A stretch of DNA of 64,000 nt, taken from positions 24,647,193 through 24,711,192 of the forward strand of contig NC_051088.1 of the NCBI RefSeq assembly GCF_901709675.1, given 5' to 3'. A model generated the notes under the pieces. That model saw only the letters and a program-made list of their open reading frames with translations, was not told where the DNA came from and did not search any database. This DNA is from Syngnathus acus (lineage: Eukaryota; Chordata; Actinopteri; Syngnathiformes; Syngnathidae). The position numbers and the translations under genes were made by a program. Positions 9,683-21,530 of the stretch are shown piece by piece (the stretch's first letter is position 1; every line of letters begins with the position of its first letter).

Positions 9683-11061
9683 ATGGATCCGTTACCGTAT
9701 GGCATTAGTAGTCAGCTTGAGTGCATCTCACGTGCCGTGCTGCTGTCACAGCCGGGTGATATTAACACATTTTTAGACGCCCATCTGAAGCAAATGATAG
9801 AATTTGCAGGCCCTGACCAAAAAGATATTAAAGAGCTTGCCTTTCGATATCAAGAGCAATGGGGTAAGTTTGACTGGTCTTACATTTACATTTTAGCCAA
9901 GAAACTGCCAAAGAAAAGAATTAGTAAATATGGAAATGTACTACGTCGATCACAGGTGTCACACTTCGGTCCACCGACACACTTGATTCAAACAATCAGC
10001 GAGCTCCACAGGAGCCTGATAATGATCCTGATTGTTTGAATCAGGTGTGGACTGGAGTCTGACACCTGTGATCCAGATGGCCAAGAAGATGAACTAAGCC
10101 AGATTCCGTTTTTGGGTTGACCCTCACCATATGAACACTAATGATTTGTTTTGATGCGCAAGATGCCAGCGACGACTCTTTATGTGTGATTGTATGAAAA
10201 GGTTTGACCTGGATCTTTGACGTGGCCAATCAAAATATTGGTTATATTTCTGCTGACACTAGTCCCAAATGGATACCGCAGATATCCATAATCCATGTAT
10301 GATTCTTTGTTGTCTTTGCAGAGAGCGACTTTTTGATGACCATCAGCAGACAAATAGAAGTCGCCAAGTTGGGAGTCCGATTGTCTTCATCGTCTCTGTC
10401 CGTTTCCAGATCATTAACTCTATTTGGGGCTGAGAAACTCTCAATACCGGTGTCATTGCCGTATGAAGAGATCCCGATATCTGGTGCTGTGGACATAGGT
10501 GGAGCATCACAGAGAAAAAAGTCACAACAAGCTTTTACAGCCAGGTCCCCCAGTCAAAAGGAAACCAAAGTGTCGAAAAGGTCTTCAGCACCCACCACCC
10601 TACAGGGGCAGCATAAACCTTCTTCCCAAGGGACAAAACCAAGAGCGGTGTGCAGTGACTCCGTCAAGGAGGAGAAGAAAGAACAGCAGATCATCACGCA
10701 GCAGGTCATGGGGCAGCAGATCATCGGGCAGCAGATCGTCAAACATCCTCAAGCGGCTGGCCCGCCCAACACCCAGCAGAAAGGCTCTCCGCAAAAAAAG
10801 CCCAAACCGAGAAAGACGCCCAAAACAAACACTGACAATTTCACCTGCACATTAGAAGACTGTATGTACCATAAATCCACAAATCAGTTTGAGCCGGACA
10901 AGAAATTGGAGGCAGTTAGAACCGGTGCAGGGCCAGCAGTCCATAAGTACCGGGGTGTTAAAAAACCTGAGCTAGGCCCTGGATCTGAGATACGGATCCC
11001 ATATAGACCCAAAGGAGGGATGCTTTTTGATCCAGAACTAAGGTATAGTCCGCGACTATGA
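9683..11061 (+). CDS. RIIa-like docking-domain protein, gene 1 of a tandem pair
   Basis: Two exons, 9683-9863 and 10322-11061, total 921 nt (306 aa). Residues 1-45 (LPYGISSQLECISRAVLL, then QPGDINTFLDAHLKQM) resemble the RIIa dimerization/docking helices of the CABYR, SPA17 and ropporin group, which bind AKAP amphipathic helices in sperm flagella. Exon 2 opens with ESDFLMTISRQ and, about 20 residues on, SSSSLSVSRSLTLF, a single copy of the module repeated in gene 2. Then come a Gln-rich stretch (QQVMGQQIIGQQIV), a Lys/Pro-rich basic region, a short Cys segment (CTLEDCMYH) and the C-terminal motif [16 protein letters not shown] do not recognise a named orthologue. The flagellar role is inferred from the docking domain and the promoter CRE. 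Confidence 0.8.
9948..10073. mobile_element. Short hairpin MITE in the intron of gene 1
   Basis: The ends are inverted repeats: gatcacaggtgtca on the left and tgacacctgtgatc on the right. An inner pair, cttgattcaaacaatcag and ctgattgtttgaatcag, is also inverted. The element can fold into one long hairpin of about 126 bp. It contains no gene and lies wholly inside the intron. Confidence 0.75.
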
Positions 11062-11102
11062 TGTGTGGAATTTGATTTCATTTCAAATCGATCATCTTTC
11101 GA

Positions 11103-11108
11103 AATAAA
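11103..11108 (+). terminator. Poly(A) signal of docking-domain gene 1
   Basis: AATAAA 42 bp after the stop codon of gene 1. Confidence 0.75.
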
Positions 11109-11109
11109 G

Positions 11110-11890
11110 TGAGTCTGAGAACAAATGGTCTACAATTGATCGAAAAGAGGAAGCATGCTGCATAGAAAATGTAACTCGAAACACTGAATGTGATTTATTT
11201 CGGTGAGATTGTAGCAGGTGTGTGCAAGGCTGGTATATTTTTCCAGTTCCTAGTTGTTAAAAAAAACATTTGTAGCTCACGTATGTGGCTAGAATATCAA
11301 TATCACTGAATATTTTATAATTGTATGTCTCAAGTGGCACAGATATATGTAAGACTGGAGTTCCCTCAAGCTTTGTGCTTATCGACACCCTATGGACAGT
11401 ATCAAATCTGAAAAAAAACAAGAATACAAAAGTTTGTACATATTGTATCTATTTTTTTCTTTGTTTTTGTTAAAGATAAAATCTCAAAATGCTCATCCAA
11501 ATTCAAGATGGTAAAACTTCTCCAGAAAAGTGTATATTTATTGGGACTGAGTGAAAGGCATAAGTTGAATTTTCCAATAAAAATATACAGAGAAAAAGTT
11601 GTCATTACTCTTTTTTAAATCAGAGGACCACAACGGCCCAGCCGCCTCGTTATAGCCGAGGAAGCTCGTTGGGCTCATCGATGGGTTGATACGGTTTGCC
11701 GATGCTTAGCGAGCTTTACACTCTAATGTCCGTCGTTTGGTCAAAGAAGGCTTGTCACGTAGCCATTTCAAATGTGTCGATTTAATAAAGAGCATGTAAA
11801 CACAAGCTTCATCAGGGTTGACCTGACAAAGCAAAATGAAGCTGAACTGTAGCGCTAAGAAAAAGGTGAAGTAATGCAATGACAACATAC
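11110..11890. other. Spacer between docking-domain genes 1 and 2, no gene seen
   Basis: AT-rich sequence without recognisable coding regions or clear repeats. A GC-richer patch at about 11625-11700 (aacggcccagccgcctcg) may be a repeat fragment. The spacer ends in the promoter block shared with gene 1. Confidence 0.4.
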
Positions 11891-11892
11891 AG

Positions 11893-11933
11893 CCCTGTGA
11901 TGCAAGGTGACCTCATAGCTGGGTGATGTCACA
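11893..11933 (+). promoter_or_regulatory. CRE-like promoter block of docking-domain gene 2
   Basis: ccctgtgatg (11893) followed 28 bp later by gggtgatgtcacac, with CRE-like TGATGTCA at 11924-11931, 172 bp upstream of the ATG at 12096. Content, order and spacing match the block upstream of gene 1, so the promoter was copied along with the gene. Confidence 0.5.
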
Positions 11934-12095
11934 CAACATGACATAATTACTTACATCCATCGAGGAATGCCTTTAAAAGCAATTGTTGATCCCTGACACA
12001 GTCTTTGTTTCTTGTGACAGGAGGAGCATCAGAGTGATCAAGTTCTGAAAACTTCAACCGAGCCACAAACACAAGAAAGAAGCAATCGTTTCAAA

Positions 12096-15000
12096 ATGGA
12101 TTCCGAGAATCCGTTATCATTTGGCGTCAAAACTCTGATCGAGTGTACATCCAGGACGACAATACTAAGCCAACCTGATGACATTCCAAGATGTTTAGAA
12201 ACACATTTAACCCACATGACAAGTTTTGGAGGAGAAGACTTAAACGATAACGAGGTTGCCTTTCGATTTCAAGAGCAATGGGGTAAGTCTCATTCGTCTC
12301 TTCGTGCACATGCAAGCCAGATCCAATTCACTATTCTAAACCATGACTCGTAAAAAAAAGAAGAGTTCCGACCTAGGCCTGTCATGATAACAGAAATTAA
12401 GGATAGTATCATTTTTCTATGATACTTATTGCTGTTGCATTCCAGAAAAATAAACTACATCCTTTTGAGAGCAATTCTTTTTCCGTTAAGACTGATCATT
12501 AGCTTTGGACATTAAAATAGCGTCGATATTTTTTTAACAAAAAAAATACTGCCGTGTCACAACACAGACAACCAAATTAGTGGCAGAGTAAACAGAGATG
12601 AGATACTCTTCCACGTGGGTGTACAAGGCTAGAAAAGCAATTTGTATCGGCTATCAAGTCTGCAATTGGGTAAAAGTGAACGAACAATAACAGAAAGTAT
12701 CTTCACAGCATTGTTATAATTGTTGATTGTGTCCTTTTAAAATGTATTCACCCGAAATATATATATTTTCTATCGATGCCAGCAGTGTATAGTGGCAGGC
12801 AGACAAATCAAATGTTCTTCCACTGGATGGCAAAAGGTATTATCAACCTGTGCATCCAACTCTTGCTATTCATCTAAAAGAGTAAGTCATGGCTCTATGG
12901 CCCTGCAAATATATCATCTTTGTGTTCAACTCAATTCATGAAATTCAAATGAAATGAAATAAATAATGCAAAAAGAGCACAGAAGAGAATAGCTGTTAGC
13001 CAAGGCTAATGGTTGCAGCAGCTACCATTAGCGTTGTCGTTAACACGACTGTACAAAGCTGCATCTCATTCATTTTTTAGACAAAGAGTTATGCTTGTCT
13101 ATGAATTAACGAGACATGTGCGAGACAAGATGGAACAGTGAAACTAAACCAGCACCCCATCCAAAAAAAAAAAATGACACCGCCAGTGTGAACACTGGAA
13201 CAACCCAGCATGAATGATGATGATGACATGCAAAGAAAAAAATAATGGCAACAGCAAATTTTACTTTCACAGTAATCAATGTTGGACCATAGACACGAAT
13301 TGTGGTGGACAGTAGTGATCGAATGTGCATCATGATTATGGTGTGGTGTGATGATTAATCAATACTTTTTTGACCTTAGGGTCAAAGGGTTTAGGTCACA
13401 GGTCTGGAGGCCGTCTCAGCTAACCTACAATTGGAGAACTTTTGTAGAAATAATGTATACTTGCTGCAATTTAAAGTCATATGTAGGATTTTGGTGTGTG
13501 GGCTGCAGCAGAGAGCGAAATGCATACTAGTTGGCAAAAGGTGTGAGATGAAGATTTGCAAGACTGAAATAATTAAAAATGGTTCAGTGATTGGGAAAAC
13601 ATTGTCTCTGCAGTATATATTCAATTCTGATGTAACTATTTGTTGACTCTTTCAGAGTATGATTTCCTAAGAAAGCTCAACCAAAGGCAAGAGACACAAG
13701 AAGAACCAGTACAGGATCTGGCCACACCCCCTGTCCAAGGTCCGCCAATTTCTGCCACTGTATCATTCGTTGAGCCCGATGCCAAAGCTGTATCTGCACC
13801 ATCACCATCTGCGCAAAGTGCAAAGGACACAGAAGATGACTTAACCCAGGTTCATGAAAGACAAGAAGCAGCAGACAATGAATCTTCAGCGTCGCCTATT
13901 TCAAGATCATCCACTGTATCAGTCACTGTGAGCAAAACAGGGGATACAACGAGACCAATATCATTGTGTCTACCGCAAGGCGAGGTGCACGCATCTCATC
14001 CAGAAGACACGTCTGGATCAGCACCTCCACCATGTGTACCACCGACCCCTTCATCTGATCGAGAGGACCTATCTTATCCAGTCCCAAGTACAGAAGACAC
14101 ATCAGGATTGGGTCCAGTCATAGAACGCAGATCTTCAATGAGCAATAGAGGTTCTGACATCACCATCAGGATCACAAGAAAAGAATCCCAAGAACCAGCC
14201 ACTGCAGACTCTCCCACCTCATCTGTATCAAGTTCATCTGCTCTATCGGTCGTTGTGAATCTAACCGAGGAAGTTTCAGGACCACATTCGTCTTGCGAGA
14301 GTCATGGATCTGAAGCGCAAAGCACATCTAGAATGTCAATGCTCAATACAGATGACCTAACAGGTTCAGTATCAAATTTATCGGAAATACCAGGGTTGGA
14401 GATCACGATACGTAAATCAGTAGGCAGAGGTGAACAATTACAAAATACAGACGACGTGGCTGTGGAGTATGACGGAAAGCATCAAAGAAGAGTCAGAGAT
14501 GAATCTCCTAGATCCAGTGTGTCAGAACCAGTCAATATATCAGTCAAGGTGAGAAAAAAGCTGGAAATATCAGGAGCAACGTCATCACTGCAACTACACG
14601 AAGAATCGCATGTCTCTGAACCAGAACCCATACCTAGGCCAGCTTCTGTTCCATGTCCACCTGTATCTGATATGCAGAACATGTGTGAACAAATTTCAGA
14701 AAAAGCAACATCTGAACATGAAGAGATCCCTTCAGGACCGTTGTCAATTCCACCTTCACACCAAGACACCTCTGTACCTGAAACAGAAGACATAACTGAA
14801 TCAGTTTCAGTGCCACAATCACATCATGAGATCCCCGTATCTGATTCAGAGGAAGTATTTAGACAAATGCCAACGCCACGTGAAGGAACGTCGCTTGATA
14901 CAAAGGACACACCTGTTCTAAATATGGGGAACATACCCAGAAGAATGCCAGAACCATTCAGAGAGTACAAAACTGAATTAATGGCAAATACGGTCATATC

Positions 15001-18000
15001 TGGATCCGATGGAATTGCCGAGGAGGTATTGACTCTTTCAATTAAAATAAACAAAAGACAAGAGATCATCAAAACACCAAGAGAGGACTCTCCTATACCA
15101 GCTGTATCGAGTTCCTCCACTGTATCAGTTACTGTAAGCATAACGGGGGAAATGCCGGCATCGTTGCCTCAATCACATGTAGAGATTGCTCTATCTGATA
15201 CAGACGTCAGATCTAGATCAGTGCCTCAAGAGCCTGGAACACCTAAAGTAGTCTTCAGTGCAGAAGTCCTTTCAGAATCAGTGCCTCAAGAGCCTGGAAC
15301 ACCTAAAGTAGTCTTCAGTGCAGAAGTCCTTTCAGAATCATTGCCTCAATCACATGGAGAGATTGCTCTATCTGATACAGACGTCAGATCTAGATCAGTG
15401 CCTCAAGAGCCTGGAACACCTCAAGTAGTCTTCAGTGCAGAAGTCCTTTCAGAATCATTGCCTCAATCACATGGAGAGATTGCTCTATCTGATACAGACG
15501 TCAGATCTAGATCAGTGCCTCAAGAGCCTGGAACACCTCAAGTAGTCTTCAGTGCAGAAGTCCTTTCAGAATCAGTGCCACAGCCACATGGAGAGACTTC
15601 TGTACATGGGACAGAGGATCTATGTGAACCCCTACCACATTCAGAGGATATATCTGGATCAGTGAAAGTTCAAGAAGATGCTGATGATCAGTTAGACGCC
15701 ATCAAAGAAGTAGAGGAGACGGTAAATGACACGCACAGAACGAGTGTGTCGAGTCCAGACCTTGAAAGCAAAACAGAGGATGCGGTACAACTGTTAGCGC
15801 CCCAATCATACGAAGGCCTCCCTGTGTCTGATACCGAGGACATATCACAATCACATGAATATGACATATGTACACCAATGCCATTGCCACAAACACATGA
15901 AGGGAACCATGTGTCTGAAAGAGAGGATTTATCTGGAGCAGAGGCATTTGAACATGAAGAAATGTCGGAACAGTTGCCACGTGAAGGGATCAGTGACGAC
16001 CAATCTCAACCGGAAAGAAATACAGAGGATATATCGAGAGAAGGTCCAATGACAGAAAACCTACTCGATCCAATGCCAGGCAATGTTTTCGAGTATGATT
16101 TGTCTATTGAAATCAACAAAAGACAAGACATGAAAGAAATGCTAGGGGAGGAGCCTCCGATGTCCAATACATCGGTATCAGTTATCGTGAGCAAAACAGA
16201 AGGGCCGCCGGTGTCAGAGTCAGGATCAGTGTCAAGGTCGCAATCCCAAGGAGAGATACTTGCATCTGATTCAGAAGATACATCCAGATCTATGACAGAA
16301 GACACTGTGCCAGCCACCTGTGTGGAATCGGACATCTCAATCAAGATCAACAAAAGACAAGAATTTCAAGAAACAATGGGAGTGGAATCTCCTATGTACG
16401 TTCCGTCAGGTTCATCCACAATATCGGTCACTGTGAATAGAACGGAGGAAATAACAGAATCAGCACTGTCATCGCCACATCGAGAGAGCATATCACCTGT
16501 ACCAATAACAGAAGATGGATCTGGACCAGTTCAAAGTGGAGAGAACATGCTCGTCCCTTCTCCAATGAGTTATGTCGAGTCAGACATTGTTATCAAAATC
16601 AACACGACCCAAGAAGCAGGAAGACAGGATTCGTCTTCTGTGTCAGTCATCGTGAGCCAAACCGACGGGTTGCAATCACACGAAGAAATCCATATATCTA
16701 GTACAGATAATAAAATGTCAGTGGTGTCATCTGCAAATGACCAATGTGTGTCATTTAATACAGAAACTATATTCGATCCAGCAACAAATACAGAGAACAC
16801 ATTATTGCATACACGCAACCAATCTGGAGTTACGTCACAACCACATGAAGACATCCTTGCCTCTGATGCGGAGAGTTTATCGGATGCACAAGATATATCA
16901 AGTTCTGTGCCAAATACTCACGTCGAGTCTGACATCAGTATAAAGGTGAATAAAACACAAGAAACAGCAAGAGATGAATCTCCGGTCACAAGGTCATCCA
17001 CCTTATCACTTGTTGTGAGCAAGACAGAAGAATTATCCGGATCATTGCAGCAATTGCAAGAAATCCACATATCCAATACAGAGGAAATATCCGGACCGTT
17101 ACATGGAGACATACAAATATCCTATACGGATGCTCCATCGGAACAAACAAATACAGAGGACAGGTATGAACCACAAAGAGAGATGACTGACCCAATGCTA
17201 TCTGAACCAACATCAAGTACCTCGGTAGAGTATGACCTTTCAATCAAGATGAACAAAATGCAAGACATCCAAGAAATGGTAACAGTGGTAGAGTCTCCAT
17301 CGTATACAATGTCAAGTTCATTCACTTTATCAGTCACTAGGGATGATACGGAGGAAATGTCAACACAGTTTGTAGAATACGACCTAATGATCAAAATTGA
17401 CAATTCAGAAACCACACAAGATAATGCCATGTCGACCGTGTCAAGTTCATCCACTGTATCAGTCAGTGTGACCAATACAGGGGATATATCAGGATCAATG
17501 TCCCATCGAGAGATTCAGGTACCTAAAGTACCCATGGAGGTCATACCTGAAGAGGTGCCATCACCACCCAAAGAAAGGACTGTGCCTATTATAGAGGAGT
17601 TGCCAGAATCTCCTGAAGTTCAAGAGGAGCCAGAGGAGCCAGTAAGCCCACAAATCAGCGAGCCCACTTCTGAACATGATGATACAGAAAACCTGTCTGA
17701 TGCATTACTTGATGATGAGTATGAGCCAGTACCTTCTCCACCTGAAGAATTTGTGATTGTTCCTGAACCAGAGCCTGAACCAGAGCCTGAACCAGAGCCT
17801 GAGCCAGAGCCTGAGCCTGAGCCAGAGCCTGAGCCAGAACCTGAACCAGTGATTGTACCAGAGCCAGAGCCTGAACCAGAGCCTGAGCCCTCACCAGAGC
17901 CCTCACCCGAGCCTGAGCCCGAGCCTGAGCCCTCACCCGAGCCTGAGCCCTCACCAGAGCCTGAACCAGAGGTAGAGGTACTACCACCATCACCACCGTT

Positions 18001-18748
18001 CAAAGATGTTGCTACATCAACTTCAATGCCAGATATAGATGACATATGTGCAGCATTTCCATTGACACCACCAGATGAAGACAATGGACAGAAAGCCAAG
18101 GAGGAAATGAAAACTAAAAGCAAACTTTCACCTATCCAACAAAAAAACAAGGGTGGCAAAAAATCACTACTGTCAAAGTCAAAGCCGGTGCTTGGACCTA
18201 TAAAGGGTACGTGTGGTGAGTCAGTAAAAGTCAAATCAAAAGCAGTACAGACCAATTTAAATGACATCAAAAAACCCAAGCTCTCACCGATTGCTGAGAA
18301 ACCACCAAAAACAAAGCAAGGTGATTTGTTAAAAGAGGAAAAAAAAGGCCTCCAGAACCATAAACAACGAATGCTTCCACCTATTGTGTCTCTAAGACCA
18401 AAGGGAAAAACAAAAAAAGAGAAACCACCAGAAAAGAAAGTGGAGGTCAAAATCAGCACAATCCCTCCAGCCAGTCGGACACCCTACAGACCAAAGGGAG
18501 GGATGATTGTGGACCGAGAACTCATGCCACTCAGATGTAAAGCAGAGGCTGAGATTAACAGAATACGAGACTTTACCCTCAGTAGGAATAAGGACTTACA
18601 AGAAATAACAAAAACCATTAAATTTGCACATGATTCTCTTGAGGCCTCTACGGTTTTATGTCCAAATTGTGGGCATAATGCTTCTCTAATTAGATGCAGA
18701 CATAAGGCATTAGAATGTGACTCTTGGAATCCATACTTAGGGACCTAG
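12096..18748 (+). CDS. Giant repeat-rich docking-domain protein, gene 2 of a tandem pair
   Basis: Two exons, 12096-12282 and 13656-18748, total 5280 nt (1759 aa). Exon 1 encodes the RIIa-like docking helices ([13 protein letters not shown], then [15 protein letters not shown]) and ends in FRFQEQW, paralogous to gene 1 (FRYQEQW) with the same intron phase. Exon 2 is one 5.1-kb open frame. It holds about ten diverged modules of the form (E/S)[12 protein letters not shown], about 20 residues, [15 protein letters not shown], interspersed with Ser/Glu-rich linkers, then a Glu-Pro repeat (about residues 1430-1500) and a Lys-rich basic region. Next come the motif [15 protein letters not shown] shared with gene 1 and a helical tail ending in a Cys-rich cluster (LCPNCGHN, then RCRHKALEC) that could bind zinc. 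The protein is probably disordered between its ends, like fibrous-sheath scaffold proteins. No named orthologue is recognised. Confidence 0.8.
15161..15571 (+). repeat. Coding 117-bp tandem array in gene 2
   Basis: A 39-residue unit ([18 protein letters not shown], then SVPQEPGTP and [10 protein letters not shown]) occurs three times, with a truncated 20-residue copy after the first. Copies are nearly identical in DNA, so the expansion is recent. It stays in frame because 117 and 60 bp are multiples of three. Confidence 0.92.
17761..17975 (+). repeat. Coding GAGCCT/Glu-Pro repeat in gene 2
   Basis: Hexamer repeat gagcct and variants encode alternating Glu and Pro, broken by VIVPEP and PSPEPSPEP. 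Likely extended, acidic and length-polymorphic. On the minus strand it gives a spurious Gly-Ser open frame. Confidence 0.95.
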
Positions 18749-20134
18749 TGTTAATACTCCTGCATGCTCTCTGAGACCAAAAACTGTCAAGGGTCACAAG
18801 GATTACCTGCTGGCAGACTTCAGTTTGCCAGGCTGAACAACTTTGTCATTGATTCTGTCTGGATCACAAAAGTGATATTGGTTTACATTTTGAGTCAACC
18901 CAAGAAATGTTGTGATGGCACTGATGTTGCTGCGTGTGTCGAGGGAAAGTGAACAATGGTGCGCTCTAGTGCACTGCATTGCTATGGAAATCCGCTAATG
19001 CTAAAAATGCTGGAGATTGTGATAGTCGCCCAAATTAGCATGCCACCATTTTCTTCAGGCCACATCAATAAGAGTGATGTTTTCAATTCTTTTAGCTTGG
19101 TCTATGCCTGGATAAGAAATGGGGGTGTGACATTGTCAATCAACATGGGAGTTGTCCATAAGGGATGATTATTCAGTTCCTTCAGTTGTGTGTAATGAAT
19201 TGAGCCAAACTGATGATTGAAATTGTTGAAAGTCACCATCTTTGATGGTTCAGTAGGAGGGAGTACAGCCACACAGCTAGCTATAAATGCTAACAGACTG
19301 AAACCGATCAGAAGGGTCGGTCGGGTATGTGTTTGGGTTCAAACCCAGCCGCAAATTTATTTAACCTCACTGTGTCAGTGAGTCAGAGGCAGTCATTTTT
19401 GCCAAATGCTTTTTTTCCCACATATCTACCTCAACTAGGACTGTCACCGTCGTGTAAATTTTATGCTACATAATTAACAGCACTATTATGGTGCTTTAGT
19501 ATTTTAATTTGTCGTCATCTATTTTTGCATTACTGTTTCTTAAATCTATGATAATGTATATATATACCGGGACCTGAGGGATCCACTTTCAGAGAAAAAA
19601 TGAATAAATAAATGAAATTTAAAAAATGTGGTGGTTTGGAAGTGTCTCATGTAAAAACTTCATATGGTCGTCTTGTAGGTTATTTCTTTTTAATGTATTT
19701 TACTACTTAAGGATGTACATTTCTGTTTGCTTGTTGTATTTACCAATCAAAGACAGACAAACATTATGAAAAGTGTATACAAGGATCATCCTAATGAAAA
19801 TAATATAATAAAAAATAAAATATTCCGTCGATGGATGGTTCGCGTCAGTCTACGTCATCACTCGTGGACAGGCTTGTAATAGCTCCTTGCTGCGTCATTG
19901 GTATGCGCCGCAACTAGCGGGCAAAACATTTCTGAGCCGTATATTTTTTAACCTTTTTTTTTTTTTCGTGCACAGCACAGTCATTTAGTTGTATCCAAAA
20001 ATCGTCTTAAAGTTGAGATTTGGTTTACCCAGCATTCGGCATTTGGGATGTAGTTGTGGCTGACGGTGACAACAAATAGAAGCAAGCTCCAAAGTGGAAG
20101 CGAGCAGTTTCTTCATCATTCACTTGTTGGAATT
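18749..20134. other. Gene 2 3' region and MAD2L2 upstream region, no further gene seen
   Basis: The first part is presumably the 3' UTR of gene 2; AATAAA at 19603-19608 is a candidate poly(A) signal, about 850 bp after the stop. From about 19830 CpG content rises (tcgcgtcagtctacgtcatc; gcgccgcaactagcggg), consistent with the MAD2L2 promoter and 5' UTR. No convincing open frame lies between. Confidence 0.45.
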
Positions 20135-21530
20135 ATGACAACTCTAACACGGCAAGATCTCAATTTCGGACAAGGTATGGAGCACTTACTTTTTTTTTTT
20201 AAATCAAATCCCCACGCATTTAAGTTAAAAGGAATTGGTAAAGAGATAAGCCAGACATTTCTTTCTCATCTCGGATATTCAGTCATCAATCCATCATTGA
20301 TTTTTCAAAATTTCCGTTTGACACAATTGTTAAGATATCAGGGTGTTTGTTGTGGGGAGGATCTGGATCTTTCCACACGATTAGAACAATAAACTCGGGT
20401 GTTTCCTCCAGTGGTTGCTGACGTTTTGTGTGAGTTCTTGGAAGTTGCCATTCACCTCATCCTGTACGTCCGTGAAGTTTACCCATCAGGAATATTTCAG
20501 AAGCGAAAGAAATACAATGTCCCTGTGCAGGTATGAGACAAATTCACACATCTGAAATGTTAATATTTATACCCCCCTCATCTTTAAATGTTCTTTTTGC
20601 AGATGTCATGTCATCCTGAGCTGAACCAGTACATCCAAGATACACTTCACTGTATAAAACCGCTTATTGAGAAGGTCAGATTGGAAACTGGAACTATACA
20701 ATGCAGATCTTCCACTCACCTCCATTTTCCTGGCAGAATGATGCTGAGAAGGTGGTTGTCGTCATTATGGACAAGGAGCATCATCCAGTTGAGAGATTTG
20801 TCTTTGAGATATCCCAACCACCGCTTCTCTCTATCAGGTTTGCAAACCCTCCTTTTTTGAAACAATGATCATAAATTAATCCGATGATTAACTCTTGATG
20901 TGATTATATTTAGCTCAGATACATTACTGTCTCATGTGGAGCAGCTGCTGAGGGCGTTCATTCTTAAGATCAGTGTGTGTGATGCTGTTTTAAATAATAA
21001 TCCACCAGGTGAGAGCTGATTAAGAACATATCGGTCAGATAAATTTGAATGTCCTTTCAGAATGTGTATAATGTCGTTTGTTTTTCCTTGTCTCAGATTG
21101 TTCATTTACAGTATTAGTTCATACAAGAAATTCTGCCACACGCAACATGGAGAAGGTTCAAGTCATCAAGGTGAGAACAAATGATGTACATCACTTGCAG
21201 GATGAGGAAGCTAAGATTAAGACCTTGCAGATATGTATGTACGTTTTATCAATTTTGCCCCTTGGTTGTTGTTTTAGGATTTCCCATGGATAGTTGCTGA
21301 TGAGCAGGAGGTCCACATGCAGGAGCCCAGACTCATCCCACTGAAGACCTTGACGTCTGATATAGTGAAGGTGAAGCACCGTACAATATTTTTAATAGAT
21401 GGCTATTTCTATTTTTTTTCCATGTAGGTTTTGAGAGCAGTTTTCTACCACGTGTACTTGACCACGTTGCATTTTTGTCTGTTTGGAACAGATGCAGCTG
21501 TATGTGGAGGAGCGAGCCCAGAAGATGTAG
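20135..21530 (+). CDS. mad2l2: MAD2L2 (REV7), HORMA-domain adaptor
   Basis: Eight coding exons, 20135-20174, 20412-20530, 20603-20674, 20737-20837, 20914-21008, 21097-21170, 21278-21370 and 21492-21530, total 633 nt (210 aa; human 211). The protein is nearly identical to human: [49 protein letters not shown], then [14 protein letters not shown] and [12 protein letters not shown] at the end. It is a HORMA-domain protein whose safety-belt C-terminus closes over peptides of REV3, SHLD3 and others. It serves translesion polymerase zeta, the shieldin complex at double-strand breaks and APC/C control. No domain is missing. Confidence 0.97.

Noticed and set aside
15161-15571. CRISPR-like regular repeats
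   Set aside because: The units are contiguous 117-bp in-frame coding duplications without unique spacers, in a vertebrate genome.
17620-18459. Long minus-strand open frame with Gly-Ser repeats
   Set aside because: It is the antisense shadow of the Glu-Pro hexamer repeat in gene 2. It has no splice context, and the plus strand has the paralogous gene with shared motifs.
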